Source: Cymbidium sinense (lineage: Eukaryota > Streptophyta > Magnoliopsida > Asparagales > Orchidaceae). From it: a stretch of 64,000 nt of DNA. The DNA lies in NCBI GenBank assembly GCA_021442155.1, contig CM038222.1, forward strand, positions 56,477,352 through 56,541,351, read 5' to 3'. The translations under genes and the position numbers were made by a program. Position 1 is the first letter of the stretch; every line of letters begins with the position of its first letter. Shown piece after piece: positions 11,047 through 23,315 of the stretch. The notes under the pieces were generated by a model, which saw nothing but the letters and a program-made list of their open reading frames with translations, was not told where the DNA came from and did no database searches.

Positions 11047-13043
11047 TTTCGAAGAGGATGGGACAGATTTTTTAACTGTGTAATTGTGTAATTTCATATT
11101 TGTGTTTCTGGTTTGCACCTATGGGTAAAATTTTTAGGAGGTGCTGTTTTTCATTTCCTGGAAGGGATTCATGAAAATAGAAAAAAATATGTACTCAATA
11201 AAATTGTTCATCTGTAATGCTATTCTCACTGTGCTTACTTTTGTTTGAATTTTCATATATTGTGAATGCAGAATGTTGTCAAACGACTTGTTTATAATAG
11301 TAAATAAAAAAAAAAACTGCCATGATGCATTTCGGTCAAATTTCCTACGAATAAATCCCTGAATTCGTTATTCAGGACTATCCAGTTTGGACCGTGATGA
11401 AATTCACAAATTTGAGTTGTTCGCCAGGATTTGTGCCTTTCCTCTCCTCAGTGTCATGATTTTTTGTTTATAGTCTTGTCGAAGCAAGGCCTTTCACCAC
11501 TAGTGGCAACATTAAATTTAATGCGACCAACTATTTCTTTACATTCAGGACTTCATTTTCTCATTGGATCACACAAAACTCCATCTTCTAGATGCTCCTT
11601 CCTTAGATAAAAATCACACTACGATCTTCTCAAATTAGAAAATTTTAATTTATGTTTTTCTCTTTAACTTGGCACTTCAATGTTCTAGAACCATTCATTA
11701 CCTCAAATTTCACGTTTTAAGGCATTGCTAAGAAACTGTGAAATTTTCTCTTTCAAGGTTGCAATATTGCCTAAGTATATACTCTTTAATTTTAATTTTT
11801 TTTCTCTCCAACAAAAGAAGCTACCAATTCAAGAGTAGTATAGTCACTTAAGTGGGAAATCAAATGAATTGCTTTAACATCATTTATTCGCTATTGACTC
11901 TATTCATTGGAAAAAAAAATAGGATGAGGAAATTTTTGTTCACAGCTCTTTTATCAACTTTATCCCTCTCTTTTATGCATACAATCTCAATTAATGATTG
12001 ATGCCACCATGCTAAATCTTGCCACTTCTATATCTTGAGTTCTATGTATCATTGAACATTTTGTTCCATCTTCTTCTATCCATGATCACTAGTCCTTGTT
12101 GGTTCATGAGGTGGGAATGGGCGATATGGTTGAAGTGGATATATTGGTAGTGATCATAATCATAAAAATATCTTTACCTCATAGTCACATTTTAGGCACA
12201 TTAATCATCCTTTTTAGTTTTTTGAAAAAATGTAGTTTTCTTTAGGCTTTCTAACATGCATCTCTAGATAACTCTTGATTATTGCCTTTGCTTATTTTTT
12301 ATTTTTTCACTATCTCTCAAGTTGAATACATTTCATTGCTTTAATAAATTATGACTGCTCTTAATTTCTTAGATTATCTCTTCCTCAAGCTCTTATTTTG
12401 TTACCTCTATTGCTACATCACAGGTTTTATGTTTTAGATTTTAGTATATTGTCATATGACATATAAAACACTTATATTCTTTACTGCACATATCTCCTTT
12501 GTCACTTTTTATCTTTGTGGAAGATTCTCTATCTTATGTCTTTGGGAAAGGTACTACCCACCTTAAAAAATTACCCACTTTGTTGTGTTTTTGTTCTCTA
12601 ATTTTTTGATAAATTTATTATCTATATATTATCTTATTTCAAATCACAATTATTCTATAATACTTTTTTTCTTCTCTTTATGTTTATAAAGATCTTAGCA
12701 TGAAATAATGATTGGTAGTAGTGTGAATCTAAAGGCTTCAACTATTTAATGAATACGTCTCTTCTATCTTTCTTTCATTATTACTTCTTATCAAGGGAAC
12801 TATTGCTTGAGTAAACCCTTTGCCTATTTGATTGTAAGAATTGTCTCTCTCTCTCTCTCTTTTTTTCTTCTTAATTTGAATGTGTTGCTTATGAATTGGG
12901 CAAACATCATTCTAAGCTAGTCCCATCATTCACTTCTACTCAAGTTTTCTTCCCTTCTATTTGGAGTTTAAATATTTTATTATTTTTATTCATGATCATT
13001 CTAAAGTACTTGAGTATATTTATAAGAAAGTCAGTCATTAGAA
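11047..13043. other. Gene-free AT-rich stretch, possibly decayed copia sequence
   Basis: The first few hundred bases are the probable 3' untranslated region of the small gene. The rest is pyrimidine-rich on the plus strand with no long open frame. Because a copia reverse transcriptase remnant lies downstream on the same strand, parts of 11500-13000 may be its decayed gag and integrase, but I could not recognise a firm motif. Confidence 0.35.
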
Positions 13044-13351
13044 GTCTTTGATGTGTTTCACAACTTTTATTAAGCAAACAAAATTAAATTTTTTGCTTCA
13101 TTAAAAGTTTGGATATTATCATAAGTCTTTGCCACTTCATATAAGAATACCTTTTTATTCTCTACCACCACATCTAAAATATCACTATCTATTCCTCGTC
13201 TTTGATGTGTTTCACAACTTTTATTAAGCAAACAAAATTAAATTTTTTGCTTCATTAAAAGTTTGGATATTATCATAAGTCTTTGCCACTTCATATAAGA
13301 ATACCTTTTTATTCTCTACCACCACATCTAAAATATCACTATCTATTCCTC
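13044..13351. repeat. Perfect tandem duplication, 2 x 154 bp
   Basis: The unit at 13044-13197 (starting GTCTTTGATGTGTTTCACAA) is repeated at 13198-13351. I compared the copies base by base and found no difference. Lack of divergence in otherwise decayed sequence suggests a recent duplication, or alternatively an assembly artefact. Confidence 0.93.
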
Positions 13352-13912
13352 TTGACTATTGCTTAATTGAGTTAACTCCTTCCTCTCCTCTAAAGATTTA
13401 TTCTAGAAGACCTTGAAATTCTCCATTGACAATACTTATCCACTTTATTAAGGAACTCTTTGAGATTGTGGCCTCAATTTTATACTTTATTATTATTAGG
13501 ATCATATAACTAATATTTCTTTATAATCTTGTTTTCTTCTTTGTATCCTTTGACCATCTCGTTATTGTATTTATTCCTAGATAACATCTAGAAACATTGC
13601 AACATTCTTTATGAAAACAATCTATGAAATTTAAAGATGTTCTTCATAGCCGACAAATGTGGGAATTATCTGTCCTTTAAAGGTCAAATGATTTGCTCAT
13701 CAATGGATTTTGACTCTCAAGTTTCATCTTAGGGCTTTATTGTTTGACTTGTTCCTAGATATTTTACTCTAGACTATGAGATAAAGTATTTGATATTTTC
13801 TCTTTGATTGCTAAACTCAACTCTTTTAGAATTGTAATATATGTGATCATCAATCAAGGTAGGCCTTTGTTGCAAATGAATGTTTATAACACTTCTTTTT
13901 ATGGCTAACTAA
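13352..13912 (+). pseudogene. Copia reverse transcriptase remnant
   Basis: At about 13795-13910 the plus strand reads FSLIAKLNSFRIVIYVIINQ and then LLQMNVYNTSFYG. This aligns with the copia RT start (F-S-P-V-A-K-x-x-S-V-R) followed by the L-x-Q-L/M-D-V-x-N-A-F-L-H-G box. The catalytic Asp of that box is replaced by Asn. A stop follows at once and the rest of RT is missing. The part before about 13790 is too decayed to assign. Confidence 0.65.
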
Positions 13913-15776
13913 ATCAAGACATATATATATATATATATCAACTTATTAGGTATATTGCTTAAGGAGAGAAATACATATGCCTACTCGTAAAGGCTATTTG
14001 TAGGCTAAAGTAGAGTCCACATGTTTGGTTTGACAAATTCTACTCTTTTTTTGTGCAAAAGTTTGTCTTTGAAGTACTGTTGATAATTTTATCTTATAAA
14101 ACTATGGTGTTTATTTTCAGATGTGTATGTGAGACACTACGCAGATCTGAGGGGGTATTTATTGAAGTGATCAAGTATGACATTAATATATGACGTACTA
14201 TCTCGAAAGATAGAGATATCACCCTTTCATCTAATAAGGACTCTTAAGACATGATGAGTTTTTGAATATATTAGAGATTTTTTTTTCTATTTTACATGAA
14301 TGAATAAAACAAGGTTTATTTTAAATTGAGTTCTAAAGTATCTTATGGCGGTAAGCCCCCATAGTTAATCACATCCTAAAGAATGTGAGTTTTTTAGGAA
14401 TATTTTCGATTAAAGTAGACAATTGTTGTCTTCAAAGATTTTAAAGTTAGATTATTAAAGGATTGATTATATTTGAAAAATCAATTGGGATATATCAAAT
14501 GGAGAGATTTTTTTTGGAAGCTAAAGAAAATGAGTAGGAAATGCTCATGATACTAGGAAGCCTAGTGAGCATTTTAATCTATCTTATAATTGGATTTTAT
14601 ATATTTGAAATTGAAGAATTTTATATGTGTTGAGTTGAAATTTTATTAGATTACTAGGGTTTATAATCCACCAACACAAGATTGTAGAAATGTCTATGAG
14701 GTGAGAATCTATACTTGTAGCCCAAAGGAAATAACTACCTTGGATTTTAAATTTAAGGAATTTTAGTATAAGCTAAAGTACGGCCTAAATCTAAACGAAG
14801 ATGGGCATAAGGTTTACTTCTACAAGAGAGGATAAACCACCCGACTGCTGGGTTTACAATCGCCTGGAGTTGTCGCCAGTTAACTCATACGCTTTAAATC
14901 CATGTGGTCCGGTCATATGAAATTGCAAGATAGTTGGGCTGTTATTAATTTAGAAAGAGACTAAAAGTTTTTAAACCTACTCCCTAAGAGACTAGAGTAT
15001 GAGTGGTATAAGTAGTGACTTAATTTACAAATGCAAATTTTTTCAAATTTTACTTGATTTTTGACAGTTCATTTTGACAAAGGTTTTAAGATTTTGATGC
15101 TTATATGTATGATGAAAATATGTCATGGTCTAAATCAGTTAGAAGAAAGTATTCTCTATCACAAAGGATGCTCTCACAGGTCAAGTATTCTCCTATAGTG
15201 CAAGGATGACGATCTTTCATGTTCAAGAGAGAAAGAATATGCATGCATGATGTGAAACATACAACATTCAATTAAGGCATTGTTAAATTTTTTAATTATT
15301 TTATTTAATGCTTAGGCTTTATGGAGAGGTTATGAGTTGTATAAGATTTTTATTATGAGTTGTTGCTAGGTAGAAAATTTATTTTTTCCTAAGAGTTTAA
15401 TTGCATCCAAGCCACACATTAAAGCATCAATCATAAGAAACTATAAAAAATATGTCATTTAAAATACGCAATTTAAATATAACATCAATCAATTTTATAA
15501 AATTAGCGCAAAATAATAAGAGGTCAATGTGGTCAGGTATTGCCGTACAACTCGAAAAGAGGAAATGGATAGCCAAGCTCTACCCTTATATAACCCGGAA
15601 TATGAAAGAATAATTATAATTTACAAATGAATAAATGCTATGTGGGATTTTCAAGTCTTCATGTCTCCATGTCTCCTTCATTTCTTTTTTTCCTTTTGAT
15701 TTGGTGGACTTTAAGGCATCACATGACACCTTAGGACAAAGCCTTTTAGTCAATGCTCATCTTAATCTCTCATAAT
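13913..15776. other. Gene-free stretch with a short TA run
   Basis: It begins with a (TA)n run at about 13920-13940. I find no gene. A moderately GC-richer patch at 14825-14930 and another at 15530-15605 look like parts of old LTRs. The second shares an AGCCAAGC-CTACC-TATAAC-like block with 17092-17120. Confidence 0.3.
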
Positions 15777-16943
15777 TTATGTTTTAAAAATCGGACTGGA
15801 CTGGCCGATTCAATCGGTTCGACTGTGAATCGGTCATATGGTTGTCCGGATTTCCCAAAAATTGGTCTTCACATTGAACCTATCAGAATCGGTACGAATC
15901 ACCATTTCAACTGGTGAACTGGCAAACCGGTTCCGGTTTTGAAAAATCGGCCGGTTTAATTAAATTATATAAATATTATATTTAAATATTAAACTTAATG
16001 AAATATGTTTTAAAAATATTTTAAGATGAAAGTATATAATTTTAAAACAAATTTAATAATTATAAATGAGTTTGAATTAAATAAATAATATGTCCACCAA
16101 ATTATTTTAATTATATTACAAGCTCATTCTTAGGAGTTCTATTTTTCAATATAAATAGTACAACATCATCTTCTCTTTATGATGTGGGATTAAAATAGTT
16201 AAATATGGAGAAACTTTTGATAAGAATAAAAATGGGCTTTAAAATGTAAGAATAAAAAGATAATATTTTAATTACTAATTTTATATTTTCATTATAAATT
16301 ATAATTTATAATATATATTTTTAAAAATATAAATTTATAATATTATTTTATAAATATTTATAAATTTTTTAATATACTTTTTTATATTGTAATATTATAT
16401 TTTTATATTATAAACTATATTTATATTCATAAACTTACATTATCAAAATTTTTAAATTTTAAATCTTTTTAATATACAATGTCATGATTTATAATAATAT
16501 GCTTAAATATTTTATATATTATATTTTTATATTATTTATATTTAACAAGGCTTTTAAAATAATATTTTATTCTAAATTTTATATTTTTATTATAAATTAT
16601 AATTTTAATAAATTATATTCTTATGATAAATTATATTTGTATTTATAAATTCATATTATCATTTTTTAAGATTTTAAATATATTTAATATATATATATAT
16701 ATAATTAGATTTATAATATAAATATAAGTATATCTTATTAAACTTTATATCAATCTTAAAATTAATAATTATTAGAAATATTATTTATATATTTATTTTA
16801 TTTATTTATATATATTTATATTATTTTATATATTAATTAAATAATTTAGTTTAACCTTGGTTCAACTCTGGTTAAACTTTTGAATCTTGAACATCTCTCT
16901 CTTCCGGTTCTATGTTCGGTCTGATTTTCAAAATCTTGCCCAT
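15777..16943. mobile_element. Degenerate TIR element with AT-rich core
   Basis: The left end reads GTTTTAAAAATCGGACTGGA and continues into repeated CCGGTT/AATCGG words. The right end, read on the other strand, starts GATTTTGAAAATCAGACCGA and continues with GAACCGGAAG. The ends are thus inverted and about 75% alike over roughly 25 bp. Between them lies about 900 bp of extreme AT-rich sequence with no coding capacity. No clear target-site duplication was found, so the superfamily is open. Confidence 0.5.
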
Positions 16944-17504
16944 AACACTAATCTAAATTCTTAATACAAAATTACATTAAAAGTAGGAAAAGTAAATTTA
17001 ACTACACTTATAAAATAAGTATTAATTAAACACATATACAATCTCAAGTAGTTATATATATATGATTTTGGCTTAGCACTTTGCATGTGGGTAACCAAGC
17101 CTACCTGTTATAACTTGGATTGCACTTAGGGGTTTAAGAAACATATAAAGAGAGCATTTACATTTATTTTAGACTCCTTTTAAGCACAATCTCCTGCAGA
17201 AAATATGATTAGGCTAATATCGGCTTAACAAATAGTCTATGAAATATACACCCCAGTATCCGGTCTAAAACAATATATTACAAAATAAAACATATATCAT
17301 ACCATGCACTGCCTTAACATAAAGCTAAAAAAGTTGTGACTTAGTTCTAATGTGTGTGTATTAAAGTTTGTGTGATATATCTTAACTAAGCATTAGTATT
17401 ATGATTTTCTAAGTATGAAAGATTTTCATTTAATATAAAAGGTTGATTTCACTTGAAATTATTTAATTGATTTGAGAATTTTAGTTTGTATTTTTATTTT
17501 ATTT
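16944..17504. other. AT-rich spacer before the LINE insertion
   Basis: No gene seen. The last 18 bases before 17523 are the left copy of the LINE target-site duplication. Confidence 0.4.
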
Positions 17505-17522
17505 TATTTGATTATACTTATC
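17505..17522. repeat. Target-site duplication, left copy (LINE)
   Basis: TATTTGATTATACTTATC, identical to 20544-20561. The two copies bracket the LINE exactly. Confidence 0.92.
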
Positions 17523-17689
17523 TAAATAATCATGACATGAATCCTTTAAATCATTGTGTTAATCTAGAGCGTCCCAGCGGCCTATTTGTATGACGAATAC
17601 AATGAAAATATGCTGAGTCACATTGGCGCCCGGGTGCAGTGTTAAATAAGTAAGGGTTCTCACATTATGGACAGATGCGGCTCATGCGG

Positions 17690-18129
17690 GCAAAGAAGTT
17701 AGTCCATGAAACTAGAATTAGGTTAGGATCTTGGAATATAGGTACTCTTACAGGTAAATTAATGGATTAATAGATATTATGGTTCATAGAAAGATAAATA
17801 TTTATTGTGTTCAAGAAACTAAATTGGTTGGGGAGGCCAAGAGATTGATAGTTTAGGTTTTAAACTTTTGGTAGGTAAAAGTCAAAAGAAATAGTGTTGG
17901 TGTGATTATAGATAAAAGTTTGAAGGATAATGTTATAAATATTAATAGATGTGGAGATAAAATTTTAGTTTTAAAGATTATTGTTGATACTAAGATTATC
18001 AATGTTATAAGTGTCTATGCTCCTCAAGTAGGTTTGGAGGTAAGCGCAAAAGAAAAATTTTGGAATGAATTAAAGGGATTAATACAAAAGATACCTCTTG
18101 AAAAAAAGTATATATTAGAGGAGATTTAA
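17690..18129 (+). pseudogene. LINE endonuclease (APE-like) remnant
   Basis: Segments of an apurinic-endonuclease-like domain: the G-S-W-N-I-G-T-L start, Q-E-T-K as the metal-binding E motif, and V-I-S-V-Y-A-P. A stop around 17768 and others break the frame. In active elements this domain nicks the target DNA to prime reverse transcription. Confidence 0.8.
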
Positions 18130-18601
18130 ATGGACATGTTGGTAGAGTGGTAAAAAATTTTAAAAGTATTCATGGTGGGTATGGATTTGGAGTGACTAAT
18201 GAATAAGATAGGGTTATATTAGATTTTGCTTTAGCTGATGATTTTGTAGTTGCTAATACTTTATTTAAGAAAAGAGATGAACATATTATTACTTATAAAA
18301 TGGATCTAGTAAAGCAGAGATTGATTACGATAAGAAAAAAGATCGTTTAGATTGTAAAGATTGTAAGGTCATTCTAAGTAAAAATCTAAGTATCCAACAT
18401 CGATTGTAAGTTTTAGATTTTAAGATGAAAGGTTGTAAGAGAAAAAATAATTCAAATTATTGTCCTAAAATTAGATGATGACACTTGAAGAACACAAATA
18501 AAAATATTTTTAAGAGCAAGCTACAAGAGATTAGAATTTGGGATGTTGAGGAAAAGTATATGTGGAAAAAAATAACAAGTGAAATTAAGTAAGTTGCTAA
18601 A

Positions 18602-19150
18602 GATGTGCTTGGAGAATCAAAAGAAAAAGCTTCCTTTAATAAGAATAGTTGGTGGTGGAGTCAGAGTGTGCAAGAAAAGATAAAAAATAAGAAGTATTGT
18701 TATAAAATTTGGTTTATATGTAAAAACTCGGAGAATTGGGATAGATATAAAGTGACCTGTAGAGATTCTAAGAAAACATCATATGATGCAAAAAATTTAG
18801 TTTTTAGTGATTTATACAATAGATTAGATACTAAAGAAGGTGATAGATGTATGTATAAGTTAGCCAACTAAAGAGATAGAAGAAGTAAATACATAGTTTA
18901 AGTGAGGTGTATTAAGGATGAAAATAATAAAATATTTTTTTTTTTAGAAAAGGATATTGAAAATAAGTCGATGAGATATTTTGATAAACTTTTCAATGAA
19001 GGATCTGAAAGTACGATTGATTTTAGCAACCTTAATACTCTAAACAAAATGAGAATTTTATTTATTAGTAAATCTGAAGTTAGTGAAGCTTTAAAAAAAA
19101 TGAAATGCGGAAACGCAGTAAGATCGGATAATATTCCAATAGAAGTGTGA
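18602..19150 (+). pseudogene. LINE inter-domain region remnant
   Basis: Two broken open stretches link endonuclease and RT. They include WWWSQSVQEKIKNKK, LYNRLDTKEGDRCMYKLAN and MRYFDKLFNEGSE, then KMKCGNAVRSDNIPIEV, which is the conserved lead-in to RTE reverse transcriptase (K-x-G-K-A-x-G-x-D-x-I-P-x-E). The same words, more diverged, recur on the minus strand at 49300-49800. Confidence 0.8.
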
Positions 19151-19219
19151 AAATGTTTAGGAGATCAAAGAATTTCTTGGCTTATAAATCTTTTTAATGT
19201 CCTTTTAAAGACTAAAAAG

Positions 19220-19840
19220 ATGTCAGATGAGTGGAGAAAGAGTTTGTTGGTTCCTATATTTAAGAATAAAGGTGATGCACAAGAGTGTGCAAATTATAGA
19301 GGAATTAAGTTAATGTGTCATACATTAAAATTATGGGAGAGAGTAATTGAGCATAGACTACGATGTGATACAAAACTTTCTCACAATCAATTTGGTTTCA
19401 TGCCAGGTAGATCTACTACGAATGTTATACATTTGTTAAGGGGTTTGATGGAGAAGCATAGAGAAAGTAAGGAGGATCTACATATGATATTTATTGATTT
19501 AGAGAAAGCTTATGATAAAATTTCAAGAGATGTTCTTTGGAGAGTTCTAGAACATAAAGGAGTTAATATTGGTTATATTCAAGTCATTAAGGATATGTAT
19601 ACTAGAGCTGTTACTTGTGTCCAAACACAAGGAAGGTTGACAAAATATTTTTCTATTTTAGTTGGATTACATCAAGGATCAGCTTTAAGCCCTTATCTTT
19701 TTACTTTAGTTATGGATGTTCTTACTAGGCATTTACAAGAAGATGTACCTTGGTGTATGCTTTTTGTTGATGACATTCTTCTTGTTGATAAGACTAGAGA
19801 GGGAGTCTACAAAAACTTAAATTATGGAGGTCAACTCTAG
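19220..19840 (+). pseudogene. LINE reverse transcriptase remnant
   Basis: 206 codons open. Ordered motifs: ANYRGIKLMCH, FGFMPGRSTTNVIHLLRG, MIFIDLEKAYDKISRDVLW, LHQGSALSPYLFTLVMDVL and CMLFVDDILLVD. The last is the polymerase box, F-V-D-D where most RTE copies have F-A-D-D. The frame is broken after 19840 and resumes at 19882-20187 with the C-terminal region (RFRYFGFIVQNDGEIDEDV). The RT core is well preserved although the element is dead. Confidence 0.92.
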
Positions 19841-20543
19841 AGTCTAAAGGTTTTCGTTTAAGTAGATCTAAAACTGAATATATGGAGTGTAATTTTAGTT
19901 GTAGAAGTTATAGTGGTAGTGTTGTGACATTAGGTGAACAAGTCATTAATAAGAGTGAACGTTTCAGATATTTTGGCTTTATTGTTCAAAATGATGGTGA
20001 AATAGATGAAGATGTTATTAGTATAATTCAAGTTGGATGGTTAAAGTGGAGGAATGCATCTGGCCTATTATGTGATAGAAAAGTTCCACTTAAACTTAAG
20101 GGAAAATTTTATAAGATGGTGGTAACACCTGCAATGACTTATGGTGCAGAATGTTGGCCAATAAAAAGAAGCATAAGACTATGTTAAGTGTTATTCTGAG
20201 ATGAGATGAGGATGCTTAGGTGGATGAGTGGCTTTAGTCTTAGAGATAGAATGCAAAATGAGTATATTCGGAAAAAGTTGGAGTAGCTCAGGTGGTAGAT
20301 AAGATTAGGAGAGTCGCGCTTAGATGGTTTGGCCACATAAAGCGTCCAGATGACCCGATTGGAGAGTAGATGCATTAGATTTGTCTTATGTTAAGAAAGG
20401 TAGATGTAGACTAAAAGACTTGGTTAAGATGTATAAAAATGATCTTAGTATACTTGATTTAAATGAGAATTTGACACATAATAGGACACAATGGCGTGAA
20501 GGATTCATGTGACCCGTGGGATTATGATTTGTTGTTGTTGTTG

Positions 20544-20561
20544 TATTTGATTATACTTATC
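20544..20561. repeat. Target-site duplication, right copy (LINE)
   Basis: TATTTGATTATACTTATC, identical to 17505-17522, directly after the (TTG)n tail. Confidence 0.92.
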
Positions 20562-20917
20562 AATTAAGTGTTGTAAAAAGAAGAAAGCGGATTGTCCTCT
20601 TTCATCCTTATCTTAAGTCACTTTTTAAAATATATTAATTTGAGTTAGTTCTCTTTAAGGAATGATTTATTAAATGATTTAATTAATCTTAAGTTTAAGT
20701 TCACTCTAAGTAATTTCATTTAATATGTAAGAAATCTTAAGATTAATTGAATTGAGCTACTAACATATGACACATCAAATCATTACTTTTTATCATGAAT
20801 ATCATGCATATGAAATCTTATATTCTTTAATGTGATTGAATTATTTAGTCATATTAGCTTAAAGCTCTATTTAAATTCTTATACAAAAATACATCGGGTT
20901 GAAATTAAATAAGCATG
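20562..20917. other. AT-rich spacer after the LINE
   Basis: This is the resumed target sequence downstream of the insertion. No gene seen. Confidence 0.4.
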
Positions 20918-21540
20918 TGTCATTGTTAACCAGGGAAGCGAGGTAATCAAATGACCTCTTTGGAGCTAATTAAAGTCTCGTATTCCCGGGATGTCCAAAT
21001 TATATACCCATTACATTCAATTATATGTAAATTTATATATATGAATATGAGAAAGAAAGTTCCAAATCACATGACTAATTAATCTAAACACTTAGTCAAT
21101 TATGGATGCATAGATTTTTTGATAAAAAAAAGAGGGGTTCTAATTTTATAATTAAATACACACACATGTATAAGAGACATAAGCTAGTACATGCTATTGT
21201 TATCCATGGAAGTGAGGTAACCAAATGACCTGCTTGGGGCTAACTAAAGCCTCGTATTCCCGGGATGTCCAGACTATACACTTGTTTTTCTCAAATACAC
21301 ATAGATGTATACATAAATAAAAGACGAAGAACTATGCAAAGATTATATATATTTTTTCTTTGATTGAATCAGTTATGCATGTGAATTAAAGTTCTATCCA
21401 AGTTTTAATGTGAAAAAACATGTAAATAAAATCAAATAAGTACATATCATTATTAACTAGAAAAGTGAGGTAATCAAATGACCTCCTTGAGGTTATTTAA
21501 AGCCTTGTATTCTTGGGATATCCAGACTATATATTTATTA
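20918..21540. repeat. Three diverged direct repeats, spaced about 250-275 bp
   Basis: Blocks starting near 20918, 21193 and 21447 share the order GTGAGGTAAnCAAATGACC, then a gAGcTAaTTAAAGcCTCGTATT core, then CCCGGGATGTCC, then GACTATATA, each about 95 bp. The first two keep the CCCGGG core and the third has TTGGGAT. The sequence between blocks is also loosely alike (AAATACA-GTA-A). They look like an old tandem array or repeated leader of an unidentified element. Confidence 0.75.
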
Positions 21541-21729
21541 ACTTTCAAATACATGTAAATCCACATATGAATTAAGGAAAATAAAGCTTCAATCTATACC
21601 ACTTAAGGTATAATCACATGCATATCTTATATATTTATAAATAACATCACAACATATGTTACTATTCATTTATACACTTTTGAAAAAATAAATTTGAGTT
21701 TAGTAGTGATAATACCACACATATTAAAT

Positions 21730-21959
21730 TAAGGCTTCGTTTGGAAGGGCTTTTTTAGTGCGTTTTGCGTTTGAAAACGTGAATTTCTGATTTTGATACT
21801 CGTTTGAATAGTGTGCTTTTTGAAATTGCGTTTTAGCTCCATCTCACTGAAAGTTCCGTTTTAGCCCCTTTTCAAAAAGCAAAAGACAAATAGTTTTTCA
21901 GGAAATACTTTTAAAGCAGCTTTTCAGGAATCCGAAAAGTTTAGCTAAATGAAGCCTAA
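21730..21959. mobile_element. PIF/Harbinger-like MITE with TAA duplication
   Basis: The element spans 21733-21956 (224 bp), with ends GGCTTCGTTTGG and, inverted, GGCTTCATTTAG. It is flanked on both sides by TAA (21730-21732 and 21957-21959), the 3-bp target typical of Tourist-type MITEs. There is no coding capacity. Confidence 0.65.
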
Positions 21960-23160
21960 ATCAACACATGCAAGCTTAACATAAAAGAAAACCATTTGAT
22001 TTAACTAATTTTGAAAAGAGATGGATGCATGGAATTAAATAACATGTAATATGTAATATTGTTGGAAAGGAATAATCAAATATAAGCATGTGATTCATTC
22101 AATCTAATTAATTTTTCAGCACAAACATACCAAATAAAATCATTTAAAATAAACCAAAGTTCTTTAATATCATTTTTAATTTCATGTTCAATTTGACTTA
22201 AAAAATGTGAGGAGTTTGCTAATTCTAACCCATCATCATATTTGTAAGTTAATTTGGTTTAATGAAATATGATTAAGTTGATTTTATGGATTAATTAGGT
22301 TATGATACACATTAGGTTTATTAATTAACCTTTATCTATGTTGTCTCAAAGTAATTATTCTAATAATTGTGAGTTAATGTGATATGCAAATGAATTGAAA
22401 AGTAAATTAGCAATGATCCTATATAATGAAAGGGCTTAATACGATTAGCTCACAATTATTGGTTAATTAGATTAAGGAACTTACTTAATTACTTTTATGA
22501 TTTTATCACATATGGGTAAATTATAATTTCATTAAATCTCTTTAGGCTATTAAACGCCTAAAGATCTATCCATAAATTAATTAAGAAAAATTAGATATGA
22601 TTATGATTTTTTAATTAAAGTAATTAAGTAATTAATTAGCCAATTAATTTCTAATTATTTTATTCTTGAAAAGTAAGGTGAACATAGGGAAAGAAATTAA
22701 GAGAGAGGTCCTAATCACATTCCATAAATCTTCTCACTGTTAAACAATGATAAAGAAGCCTAATTGATCAATTAATTACTATTCATATACTTAATTAACA
22801 CTTAATTAAGTTAAGAAGGTAATTAGAGCTTAATCAATCAATTTTTCAATTAATTAATTAATAAATCTCAAGAAAAAATAGGGGAGATAAAAGTCATCCC
22901 CTTAAATAATCTTAAAAAGTTTGAGATTAATTAGTTAATTAATTAGAGAGTAATTAGGCTAATTAATTTTTTTTCAATTAAATCTTAATTAAGCTATGAT
23001 TACTCTTCAAAATCAACTAAGGATAATTTTAATGGATTCATCTCTGAAATATCTTTAAAATGAGCTTTTATTTATCTTTTTTGGATTTTTTTACAATTTG
23101 TTATGAATTTATGAAGTTTCAGCCTTAAAATGGATCAATTGGCCTTAAATAAGCTTAATT
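21960..23160. repeat. AT-rich stretch dense in TTAATTAA words
   Basis: No gene. From about 22440 to 22990 the palindrome TTAATTAA and the related AATTAATT recur many times, with AAGTAATTAAG-type repeats between. It leads directly into the CpG-rich promoter-like block at 23165. Confidence 0.55.
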
Positions 23161-23164
23161 TTGT

Positions 23165-23315
23165 CGGCGCCACGTGGCGTGCTGTCGTGACGTGCTTTCC
23201 AAGTAGTGTTGTGGGATTGGCTATTTGAGTTGTCACATCAGTCAGCTGGCGATGGGATGCGTTTTCTCGTCTCCCAAGATCGGACAGCCTCGATTAAACT
23301 CGCGGTATAAAGGGG
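23165..23315 (+). promoter_or_regulatory. Promoter-like block with G-box palindrome and TATA box
   Basis: A perfect 12-bp palindrome CGCCACGTGGCG (23168-23179) contains the G-box CACGTG. It is followed by a GTGACGTGC ACGT-core element, then TATAAAGG at 23306-23313 about 130 bp downstream. The spacing is that of a compact plant or LTR promoter. The downstream sequence encodes nothing recognised, so it could be the U3 region of an LTR or the promoter of a non-coding transcript. Confidence 0.5.

Larger units (their letters stand above)
17523..20543 (+). mobile_element. RTE-type LINE, nearly full length, inactivated
   Basis: A 3,021-bp non-LTR retrotransposon on the plus strand, bounded by a perfect 18-bp target-site duplication and ending in (TTG)n at 20530-20543. 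It starts with an endonuclease region: LGSWNIGTLTGK near 17725, IYCVQETKLVG near 17800, and INVISVYAPQVG near 18000. The reverse transcriptase follows at 19220-19840. RTE elements are short (about 3.2 kb), have a single ORF and end in simple repeats, all of which fits. Multiple stops (for example at 18127 and 19149) and frameshifts disable it. It shares its 3' end with fragments at 39862-41140, 52095-52275, 56687-57135 and 62639-62781. Confidence 0.93.

Noticed and set aside
10590..11118. Antisense open frames across the CpG-rich island
   Set aside because: GC-rich coding sequence opens other frames by chance. The plus-strand frame has the better leader, start and motif structure.
20918..21540. 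Evenly spaced repeats considered as a CRISPR array
   Set aside because: Blocks are too long, diverged and widely spaced, and this is plant nuclear DNA.
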